Assembly: GCA_963920765.1 (NCBI GenBank)
Contig: OY987251.1
Location: forward strand, 5,706,501-5,770,500
DNA from: Ulota crispa
Taxonomy: Eukaryota > Streptophyta > Bryopsida > Orthotrichales > Orthotrichaceae
Length of the DNA stretch: 64,000 bases
Direction of reading: 5' to 3'
Position numbers and translations under genes: made by a program
The notes under the pieces: generated by a model
Databases searched by the model: none
Told to the model about the DNA's origin: nothing
What the model saw: the letters and a program-made list of their open reading frames with translations, nothing else
Part shown: one piece after another, positions 46,161-58,163 of the stretch
Numbering within the stretch: position 1 is the stretch's first letter
Layout of the letters: each line of letters begins with the position of its first letter

Positions 46161-47700
46161 CTCTGCCTCCTCACCCCCCGGGGATTCCAGGGCTGTAAGA
46201 CTTAGCCTTGCGAGAGAACAAGTTTTTTCTCTTCACACACTCCGCACTGCCCTTTGTTCGCTTCTCTGGATCATGGTCACGGTGTGTAATCGCGAGAGCC
46301 TAGGAGCACCGGTCCATCTCCTGCTACGAGCCGCCTGGGCTGGACAGATGCATCTGTACTGTAGATGAGACCCCTTTCTCTTTCACATCTACTAAGGAGT
46401 CAGGTCTGTAAGGATCCCATGCAATCGCAGTGCATCAGAGACCTGCAAGATACTCCAGTGTCAATGCAGATGGAGCCGCAAGTCCATTTCCCTCAGCTGT
46501 TTCGACAAGACGCCATGCAACACCAGCGTATCGGTGCCTGTCAGTAGTCCTGACGAAGGACAAGACAACCTCCTGGCTAAGTCTCCACTTAACAATGCCG
46601 ACGACGAAGCCCTGGCCAGCCACGGAACTGAAACTTTCCAAGGCGTCATTCACAGCTCTCGTTTCTCCAAGAAACACATATTTCTGCAGCTCGCACTTCC
46701 TTCACCGTGTACGAGGTGCTACTCCTCCTCATCTCTTCTCGCCTGTTAAGTTCCGAGTTAAGTTACAACCAAAGACACAAAAACACAACGACCTCACTAA
46801 GCTTCCAACTTCAACATGCACAGCTCAAGAAACCGCACCACTACTCAACACACTACACGAGCACACGTCCACACTTAAAAACAAAACAAAATTTCAGCAT
46901 AACTCTCGAATACATTCCAGCACATGCCCTAAGAGTCTCACGAACCTAAACACTGCACCATAACAGTCTCTGATGCGCAGCAGGCAAAGAATAACCTCTA
47001 AAGTAGAACAAATACCTCAACTACACTCTCAAACCATAAAACCTTCATAGTGCACTCGCACTAAGCTCCCTACTACCACAATAAACCGTCAAACAACTAA
47101 ACTTCACGCAATTGATGACACTAGCAACAAACCACATGCTTAAAAGCGCTACAGCCTCACTCTCTTTATCTAAACTAACAACAACAAACTCAACTTCACG
47201 TCACTCCTTTTACTCGCACTAACGGCACTACATAAACAGCTCACCAACTAACAAAGAGCCTCACCTAAAAACGTCAAACTTCTCCACCTCAATGAAAACC
47301 TTACCAAAAAAAGATACGCAATATGCACACTCACACGCACACGCACACGCACTCGCACGAGCGCTGCTCTTACTTAAAGAACCGCAAAGCAACATCCTAA
47401 GAATACATAGAAGAAGAACATCCGCTCCAGGTTCTAACTTAGTTCTTTCCCCACTCGACCTCACGTTCGCCGTTCTTCCATTACCGGTGTGGCTCGCATG
47501 TCGGAAAGAGGTAAGCTTACCAGAAGCAAATAGATTAGAGACGCGAGCAGCATACATCTGTTGCGAAGGTTTCTCTTTCGGCGTTGTGAAGAAATTCTCG
47601 ATGCGGCTTCAATAAACGGGGGTTTTTCGTGTTGTAAAGGAGCGATAGCTGGAAACAAGCCGACTGGAGCTGTAGAGTGGAATGACTGAATGTTGTGAAG
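46161..47700 (-). promoter_or_regulatory. Probable 5' leader of TIR1/AFB with a leader intron
   Basis: Upstream of the ATG, about 46750-47300 is strikingly poor in G on the plus strand, meaning poor in C and rich in U/G in the sense direction. A donor CTG|GTAAGC at 47520 and an acceptor AACAG at 46743 on the minus strand bracket this block and would make a 778-bp leader intron. The plus-strand frames here are repetitive-composition by-products. The inference rests on composition and splice motifs only. Confidence 0.4.
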
Positions 47701-48178
47701 AGAAGAGGTTCAGTGGGAAAAGCAGCACGCCATGGCAAACGGCATCATCAGATCTGGGAAGTGGCGAGCTTGCGAGAGAGAGGGGTGGGGCAGGGGAGGA
47801 GGTGAGAGAGACGACCCGGTTTTTCTTTCGGACAAGCGGAAAAGATGGGGAGCCAGGGGAAAGATACCGGGGTCGGTGTGGCGCGGGTAGGCGCGCGCTC
47901 CGCCGGGCCCGGGCTGGGGTGCGGGGTGCGGGGTGCGGGGTGCGGGATTAGGTCGGTGCTGACGGGAGTGGGTGGCCGTGGGGAAGCGATGCTTCGTTTC
48001 GTCGGTTTCGGTCAAGCTTGAGGGGGGGTCAAAGGCAAAGCCTGCGCCGTGCGCGGGGATGGGGGGCAGTTTGCAGATGTGGCTTGATTGCACACGTGTA
48101 GGGGTCATGAGGGGGGCCAGTGGGGTCTCTGCAGCAGTGTGGCGCAATGAACGGGGAGAGCCGAAAAACAATAAGGTA
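47700..48178 (-). promoter_or_regulatory. GC-rich upstream region of the TIR1/AFB gene
   Basis: GC and CpG content rise sharply compared with flanking DNA. The region includes a GGGGTGC array at 47914-47946 (about four units). No TATA box or auxin response element could be assigned with confidence. Confidence 0.4.
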
Positions 48179-48504
48179 AGGTAGAAGGCTCGAAAACCGT
48201 CCAGGCTCTAAAATCGTTCACTCTCCAAACTGTTCTCACTTTGTACATGTGTTTTTTCATAGATTTCTAAAATGTACAGGTGGTATACATTTGAGGAGGT
48301 GAGCAGTTATAGAGTCTTATGCCACTGCAGTTTCAAAATTTCATAACTAATTCTATAAAATTCCAAAAAATATGAAACAATTTGGATTAGATGTTAATTT
48401 TTCTTATCTTTCAAGGAAATTTTACTGAAACATAATTTAAGAAGTTCTACCTCCCCAAAATTCAGTTTCAACCCTTAGATGGTCGATTTTTGAGCCTTCT
48501 ACCT
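48179..48504. mobile_element. AGGTAG-end MITE, second type, 326 bp
   Basis: The ends AGGTAGAAGGCTCGAAAACC and its inverted partner GAGCCTTCTACCT are flanked by TA (48177-48178 and 48505-48506). The first six bases equal those of the 9874 family, but the interior is unrelated. An inverted, partial relative follows at 48534-48800. Confidence 0.78.
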
Positions 48505-48533
48505 TAGTGCGCTTGTAAACCGTTCATCTCAGG

Positions 48534-48800
48534 GTTGAAACTGAATTTTGGGGAGGTGAAACTTTTTGAAATAATCTTCAATAAATTTTCCTTGAAAGAC
48601 TAGAGGAATTGGCATCTATTCCAAGTGTTTTCATATTTTATGGAGTTTTGTGGAATTAGTTATGAAATTTTGAAGTGGAAAGGTCATAGGTGCTCTAAAA
48701 CCGCCCACCTCTCAAATGTTTGTCTCGTGTACATTTTGAAAGGCTATGAACAAGATATGTACCAGTAGGGTACATTTGGGGAGGTGAGGGGTTTTAGAGC
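48534..48800. mobile_element. Inverted partial copy of 48179-48504
   Basis: Begins with the reverse complement of the right part of the neighbour ('gaattttggggaggtg') and runs to about 48800 ('ggttttagagcatgag'). The outer termini are not preserved. Confidence 0.6.
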
Positions 48801-49113
48801 ATGAGCGGAATAAGAGCAGACTATCTTAGAAAGCCAACCAAATGAAATGTGCAAAAATTGATTGAAATTTAAATAAATCGGCTAAAAATTGACCAAGTTT
48901 TTGAAAAAAAATCAATTGTAGTGTAGGTATATGGAGAATAGTCGATGCATCCATTGGAAAAATTAGATGAAAATGAGAAATGTAGGGTTTTAGCTGAAAA
49001 AGCTCAAAATCTCCCCGCACACTAGTGTGGCATTGTGGGGGCTGGGGTGCATGACCAATTATCATTGGGTTCAAGTTAGGGGGTGGAGGACCCCTTAAAT
49101 TATTTTGTTAGTA

Positions 49114-49428
49114 AGGTAGGAGCACCCATAAAGCGTTAGTTTAAGGGTTTTGAACATGATGAGTATTAATAAACAGCTAGCAAATTATAGGATTCTATTA
49201 GGAACAAAAAAATGATGAGTCTGCACTTTCAAATGTATTATTTGGATATTGTGAGAATAAGTTGTGAATTTCTAAAGAACAAATTGCCATTGCATCCATA
49301 ACCACTATTAAGATTTCATGTTCACATGCTATACATCCTTGTAATGACATCTATTCACTTTCACAAATTTTCCAAGATTTCAAAGGTGATGGTTATGGGG
49401 ACAGTGGTGCTTATGGGTGTACATACCT
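49114..49428. mobile_element. AGGTAG-end MITE (copy 3, inverted, 315 bp)
   Basis: The ends are AGGTAGGAGCACCCATAA and TTATGGGTGTACATACCT, with TA outside both. The interior matches 9874-10187 in reverse orientation. Confidence 0.84.
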
Positions 49429-49489
49429 TAAGGGCAAACTTCCATTCTCAACCACGGTGATGAGCATTTTCCAACTTAGGAAAACTTAG

Positions 49490-49960
49490 GGCCACTTCAC
49501 AGTATGGCCAAAGGTCAAGAGGCCGTCAATTTTCACCAACTAAATTGCAAGAAATCAAGATTTTGACCTTTGAATCCTTCATATGAGAGGCCAAAGTCCA
49601 AAGTTTGTCGTCCTTCAAACTTCCTTCACGGTGTCATTATTTGGCCAAAATTACGGCTTTTTGAAAGAAATTTGGGTTGTGCAAAACTGAAGGCCCAAAC
49701 TATGGTCAAAAGGTTGTCAATTACTTTTTAAAAAATAATCAAAAAATGACAAAATCTTGGCCATTAGATTGGGTGGTTTGATAAATGTTATGGATTTGGA
49801 CTTTGGGCTTGGCCTTTGGAGGTTTTAGATTAAGGTCAACTAAAGGTTTCAAAAAAAATGTTTTATTTCCTATTTGCATCCCACTTTTTTGATCTCTCAA
49901 CAAAGTTTGAGCACTCAATCTCAATCTCTCAACTTGGTCAACCATAGTGTGAAGCGGGCT
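49490..49960. mobile_element. MITE with 'accatagtgtgaag' ends (copy 3)
   Basis: The left end is GGGCCACTTCACAGTATGGCC and the right end ACCATAGTGTGAAGCGGGC. It is close to 4276-4740 along its length. Confidence 0.7.
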
Positions 49961-50457
49961 TGAGAAACTCAAAATTCTTATGCTTTTTGTGAAGAAAAAA
50001 AACTCAATTTAGTGCAAAAACATCAATAAAGAGCCATGGTGGAAATGAAATTTGACTTCTCACCTACCAAAAATTATGAGTATAGATATTCCATTAAAAG
50101 ATTGAATTAAGAAATTTTAAATTCACATTTGGATACAAAAGCCTTGATTTAATTTAGAACCACAAAGAAAGATACAACTTTCCATTTCCAATATAGGGGG
50201 CAAATTATTACTTTTATCCTTGTTTATAAAGAGAGTTGAAGCATTCCACCATATATGACCCCATAAACACATACATACAATAGTCCAATCCGTGAAAAAC
50301 CTACCTAACCTCCATTTCCAATTCTTGATTGCAATGTTTTCTAATACATTTCCATGCATGGCTTTGTAACTGGATTGTTGTTTTTGCAATTTCTCCAAAT
50401 TCAATGCAACATTGAAATTGGTCTTAGGTGTCATCTCCTTAATCCTACCCAACTTAA

Positions 50458-51355
50458 CCCTTTAGAGACCACCAAACCATATTTTGGTTGAGCAGAGTGG
50501 TTTTGGCTTATAGAGTAAAATTGCTTAACAATTTAGAAATTGGTCATGAAGAATGCTTGTAATCACAAGAATTTTGCATCCGATCAAAAAAACAACAATG
50601 GACTTGGGTTTGTGAGTTGATAAATAATGGTGTTTATACATCATGGCCTCAAAATACGTATCCATATTTGGTCAAGGATGGATCAAAATATCAACAAAAT
50701 ACATCAAACATCCAAGAAGAATGCCAAATTTCACTTGTGCAATCTTTAAAAAATCCAAATTGCTTAAGGAATACGCTTATATTGTTTCCTATTTGGTAGT
50801 AGGATGATTATAGTATTTGAGGATCTATTGAAATGATGCTATCATTTCATCTCAAAAATTTGTCATCCTACATTTAAGGCCAATTCTTGATTGTTTTCAC
50901 CAATTGGATTTGCCATAGCATTTATCAAATTTCTTGTAAAGCTGTTTTTGGGTAGCAAGTAAGGTGGATTTTTTACTCTATTTCTTAGCTACACCTTGTG
51001 ATTTCTATTTTTATCCATTTTGTGTCAAACTAGTCTTATTGGAAATGTGGGAAACCCCGCTTTCTAGAAATATAAGGCTCTTCTCAAGCAAAGTTTGTAT
51101 GAAGCATTAAAATCCAAAACCACACAAGCATGAAAACTAGAGATTTTCCACCTATGCCTCACTCAATCATTATAATATTTCACCTCCAACGTTTGATATA
51201 GTGGAAATTTTGATACTTTATAGTAAACAAGGTTTTCTTCCCATTTGTACAGTTGGATTATTAAAAGTGAGTCCATATTTTATTCAACGGCACATTTAAG
51301 TTTATTGCCCCAATTTCTAGTGGAATTTGTGAAAATGTGTATGGTCTTTAAAGGG
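50458..51355. mobile_element. TTAA element, subgroup f (copy 1, 898 bp)
   Basis: It starts CCCTTTAGAG after TTAA 50454-50457 and ends CTTTAAAGGG before TTAA 51356-51359. The copy at 63293 matches it closely as far as the window edge. Confidence 0.88.
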
Positions 51356-51359
51356 TTAA

Positions 51360-52900
51360 TCTTTGCTCTTGTATAGTGGGATACAACAAGCATACAAACA
51401 CTCTGTTTTGTAAATCCAAGAACTTTGTATAATATAGAACATAATTGGTAATTTTGTTTTCTTGGCTCATTGATATTGGATTCTTATGCAATCCTAATCA
51501 AGCATAGCAAATTTAGTTCCTAAAAACCAAAACCCCATTTTTGGTGAAATGTTTGGTATAAAATTCATGGTTTTACATGATGATTGATTGAAAAACATTG
51601 GAAATGAATTTTTGAGATTTGGTTAAATAGATATGTAGGAAACATCCATACACACATCCTCCATGCTAAAAAACATCAAAAATTTAATCTACCAAGAATT
51701 TAGTGTGACCTATGTGATATGTCCAAATTTTGTAAAATAGACATTTTTCTATGATTAACAAACTTTGATGTTCAACTCAAACACTATGACTAAGTTTGTA
51801 TTTTTGAACAAGATATTATGTTTACTTAGTGAAAAGTTAGTTAAAAAATAAAAATATGCTTCAGATCTTATTTTTATTTCTCTTAAGGTATATCGATTTA
51901 TACATGCCAATTTACTTCTTTGATACTGATATGTTTGTTGAATCATTGACTCCCGATAATGGCATTTTCATTGATAGAATCTTTCAACCTTGCTAAATAA
52001 TGTGCTAAAGATTACAAGGTAGTAAGAAGAGCCATGTCAAACAAGAAGTGCATAAATTGAAATTGAACGGTATTAAAAGTACTTTTCTGCTTAATTCATC
52101 GAATAATGATTTTTATTTTATTTTTTATTTTTTCTCATATTTTTTGTACGGTTTTTATACGGTTATAATGACACATTCAATTTTTAAAACTCAATGCTTT
52201 ATAATATAGCCAAAAGAAATGATGTCGTACAAAAAGGTAACCTTGGTGTCTTGATGTCACTTTCTTGGGTACAAAATGAAAAAATTAAAGCCTCAAAACT
52301 CCAAGCAATTTAAGAAACTATAAAGCTAGAATACCAAGGTTTATTTCTTGTTTATTTATTTATATTTGATCTTTAGTCTTTTGATTTTTTGCTATGAAAT
52401 TTCATGATCCTGACTTACTTGAAAATCATGCAATTCCTCTCAATCGACAACTATAACTTAGCTCCAAACTCTCTTGACGAAAATCCATTTTCTTCCTTTC
52501 AAATCAAAACAAACATTGAGTAGCACTAGTAGAGGTTGCCCTCCCTCTAAGAGAATGGTGTGGAATATTCCACACCCTTCTTTAACTATGGGGACACTTG
52601 ATTAAATTTGTTAGAGTTTATGAAAGGGAGGTTTAATTCAGTGCACACACGTCGAGGGGGCCTGACGTGTCAGAAATTATTTTTAAAAAAAAGAAAAAAA
52701 AAGAAAAGTCAAGATGAAGTTCATGGATGATACCCGAAGAAAAGGAAAGGCAACCTCTCTTTAGGCTACTGAATGTTATGCACATAACTGCATCACAAAC
52801 AGAACACGTGGTATTTAATAAAAAATTGAAGATGGGGTATTTCAATAATTTTTACCCGCATTTTTACACAAAGTCAAGGGTCATCTTTTTAACTGTCCCA
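51360..52900. other. AT-rich intergenic DNA, no gene recognised
   Basis: No gene was found. A perfect 20-bp palindrome (GGTGTGGAATATTCCACACC) lies at 52557-52576, and a purine tract at 52680-52710. Confidence 0.4.
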
Positions 52901-52904
52901 TTAA

Positions 52905-53128
52905 CCTCTAAACATCTCAAAGACATGTTGCAGCCAATACAATACAAGGAACTTTTTTTCTTGTATTTGGAATAGATCCACATCTTTACTACATTCAAGA
53001 TTAACAAAAAATCAAAATATAAATCAATGCAATTTTAGTTAGCAATTTTAGATCCCAAATTAAAACTTTTTATTGGTAGCAAATGTCAATTATACATCAA
53101 CCTACTATGCCCATAGAGTATCTAAGGG
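52905..53128. mobile_element. TTAA element, subgroup d (copy 6), first of a three-element chain
   Basis: It starts CCTCTAAACATC after TTAA 52901-52904. The right end is TCTAAGGG followed by TTGA, one base off TTAA, where the next element begins. Confidence 0.75.
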
Positions 53129-53132
53129 TTGA

Positions 53133-53795
53133 TCCTTGAATGCAAGTGCAATCATTTTTTGTCCAATGGATGACAAAAAGATAGTCTGCAAGATGTAAGA
53201 AAGCAAAATTTTATTTGTTTTTTTTTATAATTGATCATGAAGACATGGTCCATCTTGGAAAGCAGAAAAGAACCTCATTGAACACACCCATATTTTTAGG
53301 TATCCCAAATTGTGAGAAGATTCACAAAATTAATGTTAAGCCCCATGTTACCCTTCTTACAATCTCCATGAAGGTAGCATTGTATGCTAATTGGTGAACA
53401 ATATATCCCCTGCAAGCGTCATGTACCTTGCTTTGCAATGTGGGGCCAAGGAGAAAAAGGTCCAGTTTTTTATGTTTCAAAAAATCTGAGATTTCAGAAT
53501 TTTACTATCTAAAGGTTGAATTTAAGAGTTAAGAATTTTGAACTGGATTCAAAGACCCAGCTATAGTCTAAGGATCTTTGAGGAGATTATAATTGAACAT
53601 TAAAAAAATAGGGGGAAATTTATTACTGTTACCCTTGTTTGGACATTTATTTGCCACGCAAATATGGCGCAAGTGCTAGCAAGGGAGAAATATTGTGAAA
53701 TATGCTGACTTATGCAACTTTTGATAGTAATATTAAATATTACAAACACTTTGCCACACCATCGTACCAAGTAGCCACAGTGACCAGCCCATCAT
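53133..53795. mobile_element. TTAA element, subgroup c (copy 4), second of the chain
   Basis: The left part matches 38780 ('ggtccatc..ggaaagcag', 'tgtgagaagattca'). The match resumes near 53705 ('aacacttt', 'gccacagtgaccag'). About 300 bp of unrelated sequence interrupts the middle. The right terminus is truncated against the next element. Confidence 0.6.
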
Positions 53796-53799
53796 TTTA

Positions 53800-54445
53800 C
53801 CCCTAAACGACCCTGAGGACATAATGTGTCCTTGACCAACTTTTGAAGTTAAATATAACCTTACCAACTTATTACTTTCAGTAGACTATATTTTTGAAAC
53901 ATATTTTTGAAGTTTAGTTATAGTTTCAACAATCTAATTTTGCAAATGATAGATTATGATTTTTTATTCAATATTTTGTGCACAAGTGATCATTGCAATC
54001 TTGACTTTATGTAGTGTTTAGGGCTCTTGGGAATGAGCCTCAAATATACTAGATCTTTGAGAAAATTTCACGTGAGAAATTCATTTAAAAAAATTGCAGA
54101 ATAGATTTTGAGAAGTCATAATTTGATTGGGGTTATGCATGTTAGGCCCTTTAACCTCATATTATGTTTGGTGACCAAATTTTTAATCTTGACATGTGAA
54201 AAAAAGATTGAAAGATTTCAAATCACTTTCATAATTTTTACACCCTTGTGATCAAACATTATAATCTTTCAATCCATAAGAGATACTGTTGTGTTTTCTT
54301 TTCTAATATAATCTCTGGCATACCTAATTTGATTTTATACGGTTACAACTCAAAAAGAATTGACACAATTTATCAAAATTTTGGCTTTTTTTTCAAATTA
54401 GAGCAAATTCCTAGAAGCTCAAGAAGTTCCAGGGTCCTTTTAGGG
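53800..54445. mobile_element. TTAA element, subgroup e-like (646 bp), third of the chain
   Basis: It starts CCCCTAAACG after TTTA and ends CCTTTTAGGG before TTAA 54446-54449. Interior phrases match 36661-37298 in reverse ('atgagcctcaa', 'tcaatctttcaat'), although the termini are of the common CCCCTAAA type. GGG and another TTAA follow directly (54450-54456). Confidence 0.65.
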
Positions 54446-54545
54446 TTAAGGGTTAAATATCACATCCTCAATCTCCTTGCTCATGTTCCATCTACAGTTG
54501 TCAAAATCCAAGCTGAATATGGGAGGCCAATTACTTCACCCACTA

Positions 54546-54860
54546 AGGTAGGAGCACCCATAAGCGTCAATCTAAGGGTTTTGAACATGATGACTATTAA
54601 TAAATAGCTAGCAAATTATAGGATCTTATTAGGAACAAAAAAAAAATGAGTTTGCACTTTTGAATGTATTATTTGGATACTGTGAGAATAAGTTGCAATT
54701 TTTTAAGGAGCAAACTGCCATTGCACCCATAACCAACACTAAGGTTTCATGTTCACATGTTGTACATCCTTGTGATTACATTTATTCATTTCCATTGATT
54801 TTCCAAGATTTCAGAGGTGACTATTATATAGACACTAACGCTTGTGGGGTATTCCTACCT
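54546..54860. mobile_element. AGGTAG-end MITE (copy 4, inverted, 315 bp)
   Basis: The ends are AGGTAGGAGCACCCATAAGC and a diverged partner GGGGTATTCCTACCT, with TA outside both. The interior matches the other copies in reverse orientation. Confidence 0.82.
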
Positions 54861-54957
54861 TACCACAAAAGAGTAAATAAAAGTATACAACCCTCATGAT
54901 GCTAACAAAAGGAGGAAATTTCACATAGAGTGAATGTTTGGTAAGTGAGCATATTAA

Positions 54958-55595
54958 CCCCTCACCGCCCATGGTACTTTTGAGTATTTCAGAATTTGCT
55001 TGAAAGTGAACAAAATGTTGGCATTTTGATCAATCTTATCCATTTTCTTTGAAGTGCAACCGTAAAAATTCAAAATAGACATGTTATAGGTCACATGGGA
55101 AAAGAAATCACAACAATATCACTTATGGATTGAAAGATTATAATGTTTTATCATGAGGGTGCTAAAATTGCAAAAGTGATTTGAAGTCTTCCAATCCTCT
55201 TTTTGCATCTCAAACCTAAAATTGAGGGTACCAAAAAAATATAAGTATGTAAAGTATAACATGCGTAACCCTAATCAATTTACGACTTCTCAAAATTTAT
55301 TCTACAATTTTTAAAATTGAATTTTAATGTGATTTTTTCTCCAAGTTCTAATGTACTTGAGGCTCATTTTCAAGAGCCTTCAACATTAGAAAGTGAAAAT
55401 TTGCAATGGACACCCTTGCACAAAATCTTGAATAGACAAATCACTTTAATTCATTTTCAAAATCAGACTCCTAATGTTGAAACTAGACTTCAATAAGAAT
55501 TTAAAAATAATAATATCACTAAATCCTAAAAAATATTGTGTATCTTTGAATAAGATTCAAAGAGGCCCAATTTGGGCCCCTTAGGCGGTGAGGGG
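54958..55595. mobile_element. TTAA element, subgroup e (copy 2, 638 bp)
   Basis: The ends CCCCTCACCGC and GCGGTGAGGGG are identical to those of 36661-37298, with TTAA at 54954-54957 and 55596-55599 and the same length to the base. Confidence 0.9.
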
Positions 55596-55599
55596 TTAA

Positions 55600-56288
55600 C
55601 AGGTTACAAGCAATATGCGGTTTCAAAATTCATGGAAAATTTGAGCGCTTTTGCTTCCAAACTTTACAAATGTCCTACTAGACTTCTTTTTTTCTAACCT
55701 GAAATTTGAGGGGAAAAAAAAATTTACGCACACAACAAGAGGTGCAGAAAAGTACAAGCATCACCTCCCCAAAGGCTCTTTGTTGTGAGAAATTACATAA
55801 ACAAACCACCTTGAGAATTCATTGTTCTTGTGCAGCAAAGAGGATGAAGAAAACCATGTCAAATGAAAATGAAATTTGGCAAGCAACTAGCAAAGATACG
55901 AAACCACTCAGTAGTGGTTTCAAACCTTTTGGAAAGAAAGAGAGTTTCCTAAGGTTTTCTTGCAAGAGAAAATAATAACTTTCTCACACTATGTCCCTAA
56001 ATTATTCATGAGAAAATAAAATGAATAATGGATCTAACAAGGTGCAAAATAAAGTGTAAACCTAACAAGGTGGAGAATAAAGTGCAAGCTGATGGGCTCT
56101 CTTGTTTGAGAAAATCAACAAGAAAACAAGCATCACCATCACCACTAGAAATTCATATTTTTCTAAGAAATGGACTGCATTGAAAAAATGAATTTAGCAA
56201 ATAAATGTAGGAACCTTTGCAACCTCCTAACAAGCAAACAACTAAGCTACAAAAAGTGGCTCTATTCTTGTCACATTGGGCTTGCTCT
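55600..56288. other. AT-rich intergenic DNA, no gene recognised
   Basis: The 89-codon frame at 55706-55975 is lysine- and serine-rich and lacks any recognisable motif. I do not call it a gene. Confidence 0.4.
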
Positions 56289-56292
56289 TTAA

Positions 56293-57202
56293 CCCCTAAA
56301 CGCCCAAGGCACCACATTTTGGTGTTCAAAAAACTTCAAGAAACTTTGAAACCCTGTTGAAGGCAAAAAATATATTGTTTTCAGGTGTTTTTTTGGGAAA
56401 ATTGTCTACTAAAGTTAGCTCCACTGTTCAAATTTTCTTTCCTCCATATGTAATTCTAGTTGTTTTTGGTAGAAGCTTAACCGCAAGAATACATTTTGTG
56501 TCATGAATAGTGTCATGAATAGTATTGTGAATAGTATCACAAAGCCTATGACAAATTGCTACATTGTAAAAACGGGCATCAAGTTGAGAAAAAGGTGCAG
56601 ATTTCCCCTGGGCACTCCCTTGGGCAATAAGGGCCCTTTTATTGAAATTTTAACATCCAACAAAATACAAAAGTACTTTTGGAATAATTTCATTTAGAAT
56701 GTCTTTGTTATACAAATTAGAACTCACTCGCCGCTAAATTTTCTCTCATCCATAACAATTTTTGGTCAATAATTGAAGCTAAAAAAACTCTTTGTATTAG
56801 GAAGTTACGCTTTGACAATTGCATTGCGGCTCACTTGTGAAACCATGGTCATGGATTTGGAAGGATGGCCATTAGTTTTGAAGTAATAACAATGAACATT
56901 AAAGCATCCTAAATGGTTGTTTCCCAATTTTGTTTCCACAAGCTACCAATTTGCATTAGAAGTTTTGGGTAGCTCCAAAAAAAACAAAAAATTATGTACT
57001 CATCATCATCCAATCACAAATACCTTAAAATTCGCGTAACCATTTTAGATTATTTTTGGGTAGCGCCATCAAGAAGCCTTAAAATTCAAGATTCAATGAT
57101 CACAATTTTATTTTAATGTTTAATAATGATCTTACAAGAAAAATTCAAGAACTTCAAAACTACCTTTTGAATACAAGAAAAACGCCCTTGGACATTTAGG
57201 GG
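56293..57202. mobile_element. TTAA element, singleton of 910 bp
   Basis: It starts CCCCTAAACG after TTAA 56289-56292 and ends CATTTAGGGG before TTAA 57203-57206. Near 56500 there is a short tandem 'gtcatgaatagt' repeat. The interior is not shared with the other ~900-bp copies. Confidence 0.82.
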
Positions 57203-57431
57203 TTAAATAAGACGCTTGTTTGAACTTCCTCAAGGTGACTACTGCAAAACCTCCTCTCTTTGCATCATAAATCCAACAAACCAAAACCCCTTCTTCTATA
57301 ATCCACTCATGCATCCAAAACAAGAATACGTGTATGTCTATATATATAAAGGGAATTTCTAAATCCACCACATAGCACCATGTTTAGAAGTTTCATAAAG
57401 ATAAAAAGGGTAAATTTTAAATTTTACATGA

Positions 57432-57576
57432 CACTAGAAGGAAATCGTGTCCCAAATGATTGGTTCACAACAAGTGTAAATGTCTTAAATAATTGTAATT
57501 GAGTCATTGTATAGTTGTTTAAAATATTTGCAGTTGTTGTAAATCAATTGTTTAGGACACATTTTTCTTCTATTTG
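57432..57576. mobile_element. CACTA-type foldback MITE, worn, ~145 bp
   Basis: The left end is CACTAGAAGGAAATCGTGTCC and the right end is a diverged GGACACATTTTTCTTCTA. Its interior is related to 34427-34570 ('aaatgattg'). Confidence 0.65.
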
Positions 57577-57849
57577 GATGCCACTTTGTGGTGATGGCAA
57601 ACATATTTGTTTCAAGATTATACATACTTAAAGGAACTTTGTCCACTCTTCCCTTTTTGCTTTCATTGGCTTAAATTCCATAAATTTGAATATATAAATT
57701 TGGAATAAGTATATTTGACATCATCGTTCAATGGCCATTCAATAAATATGAAAATTTCTTGTCTTTTCTTTATAGAATTCCTTGACATGGTGCAATGTGG
57801 TGGATTTACCAAAAAGGTGTGGTGGATTTAGCAATTCCTTGTATGTGTA

Positions 57850-58163
57850 AGGTAGGAACACCCATAAGCGTTAGTGTCCCCATAACCGTCACCTGTAAAA
57901 TCTTGGAAAATCTGTGGAAGTTTTTAGATGAGATTACAAGAATGTACAAAATGTGAACATGAAACCTTAGTGTTGGTTATGGGTGCAATGTCACTTTGCT
58001 CTTTAAAAATTCACAACTTATTCTCAAAGTATCCAAATAATACATTCAAAAGTGCAAACTCATTTTATTTATGTTCCTAATAGGATCCTATAATTTGCTA
58101 GATGTTTATTAATAGTCATCATGTTCAAAACCCTTAGTTTGACGCTTATGGGTGCTCCTACCT
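57850..58163. mobile_element. AGGTAG-end MITE (copy 5, 314 bp)
   Basis: The ends are AGGTAGGAACACCCATAAGC and GCTTATGGGTGCTCCTACCT, with TA outside both. It has the same orientation and length as 9874-10187. Confidence 0.87.

Noticed and set aside
45543-46205. 220-codon plus-strand open frame
   Set aside because: It lies opposite TIR1/AFB exon 1 and intron 1 and has no recognisable domain. The F-box on the other strand explains the openness.
46430-46963. 177-codon plus-strand open frame upstream of TIR1/AFB
   Set aside because: The composition is Thr/Ser/Leu-rich because the plus strand is C/A-rich and lacks G. It is better explained as the antisense of the leader and its intron.
52557-52576. 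Perfect 20-bp palindrome as a regulatory site
   Set aside because: It stands alone with no gene nearby and no second copy. One such palindrome is not enough to claim a function.
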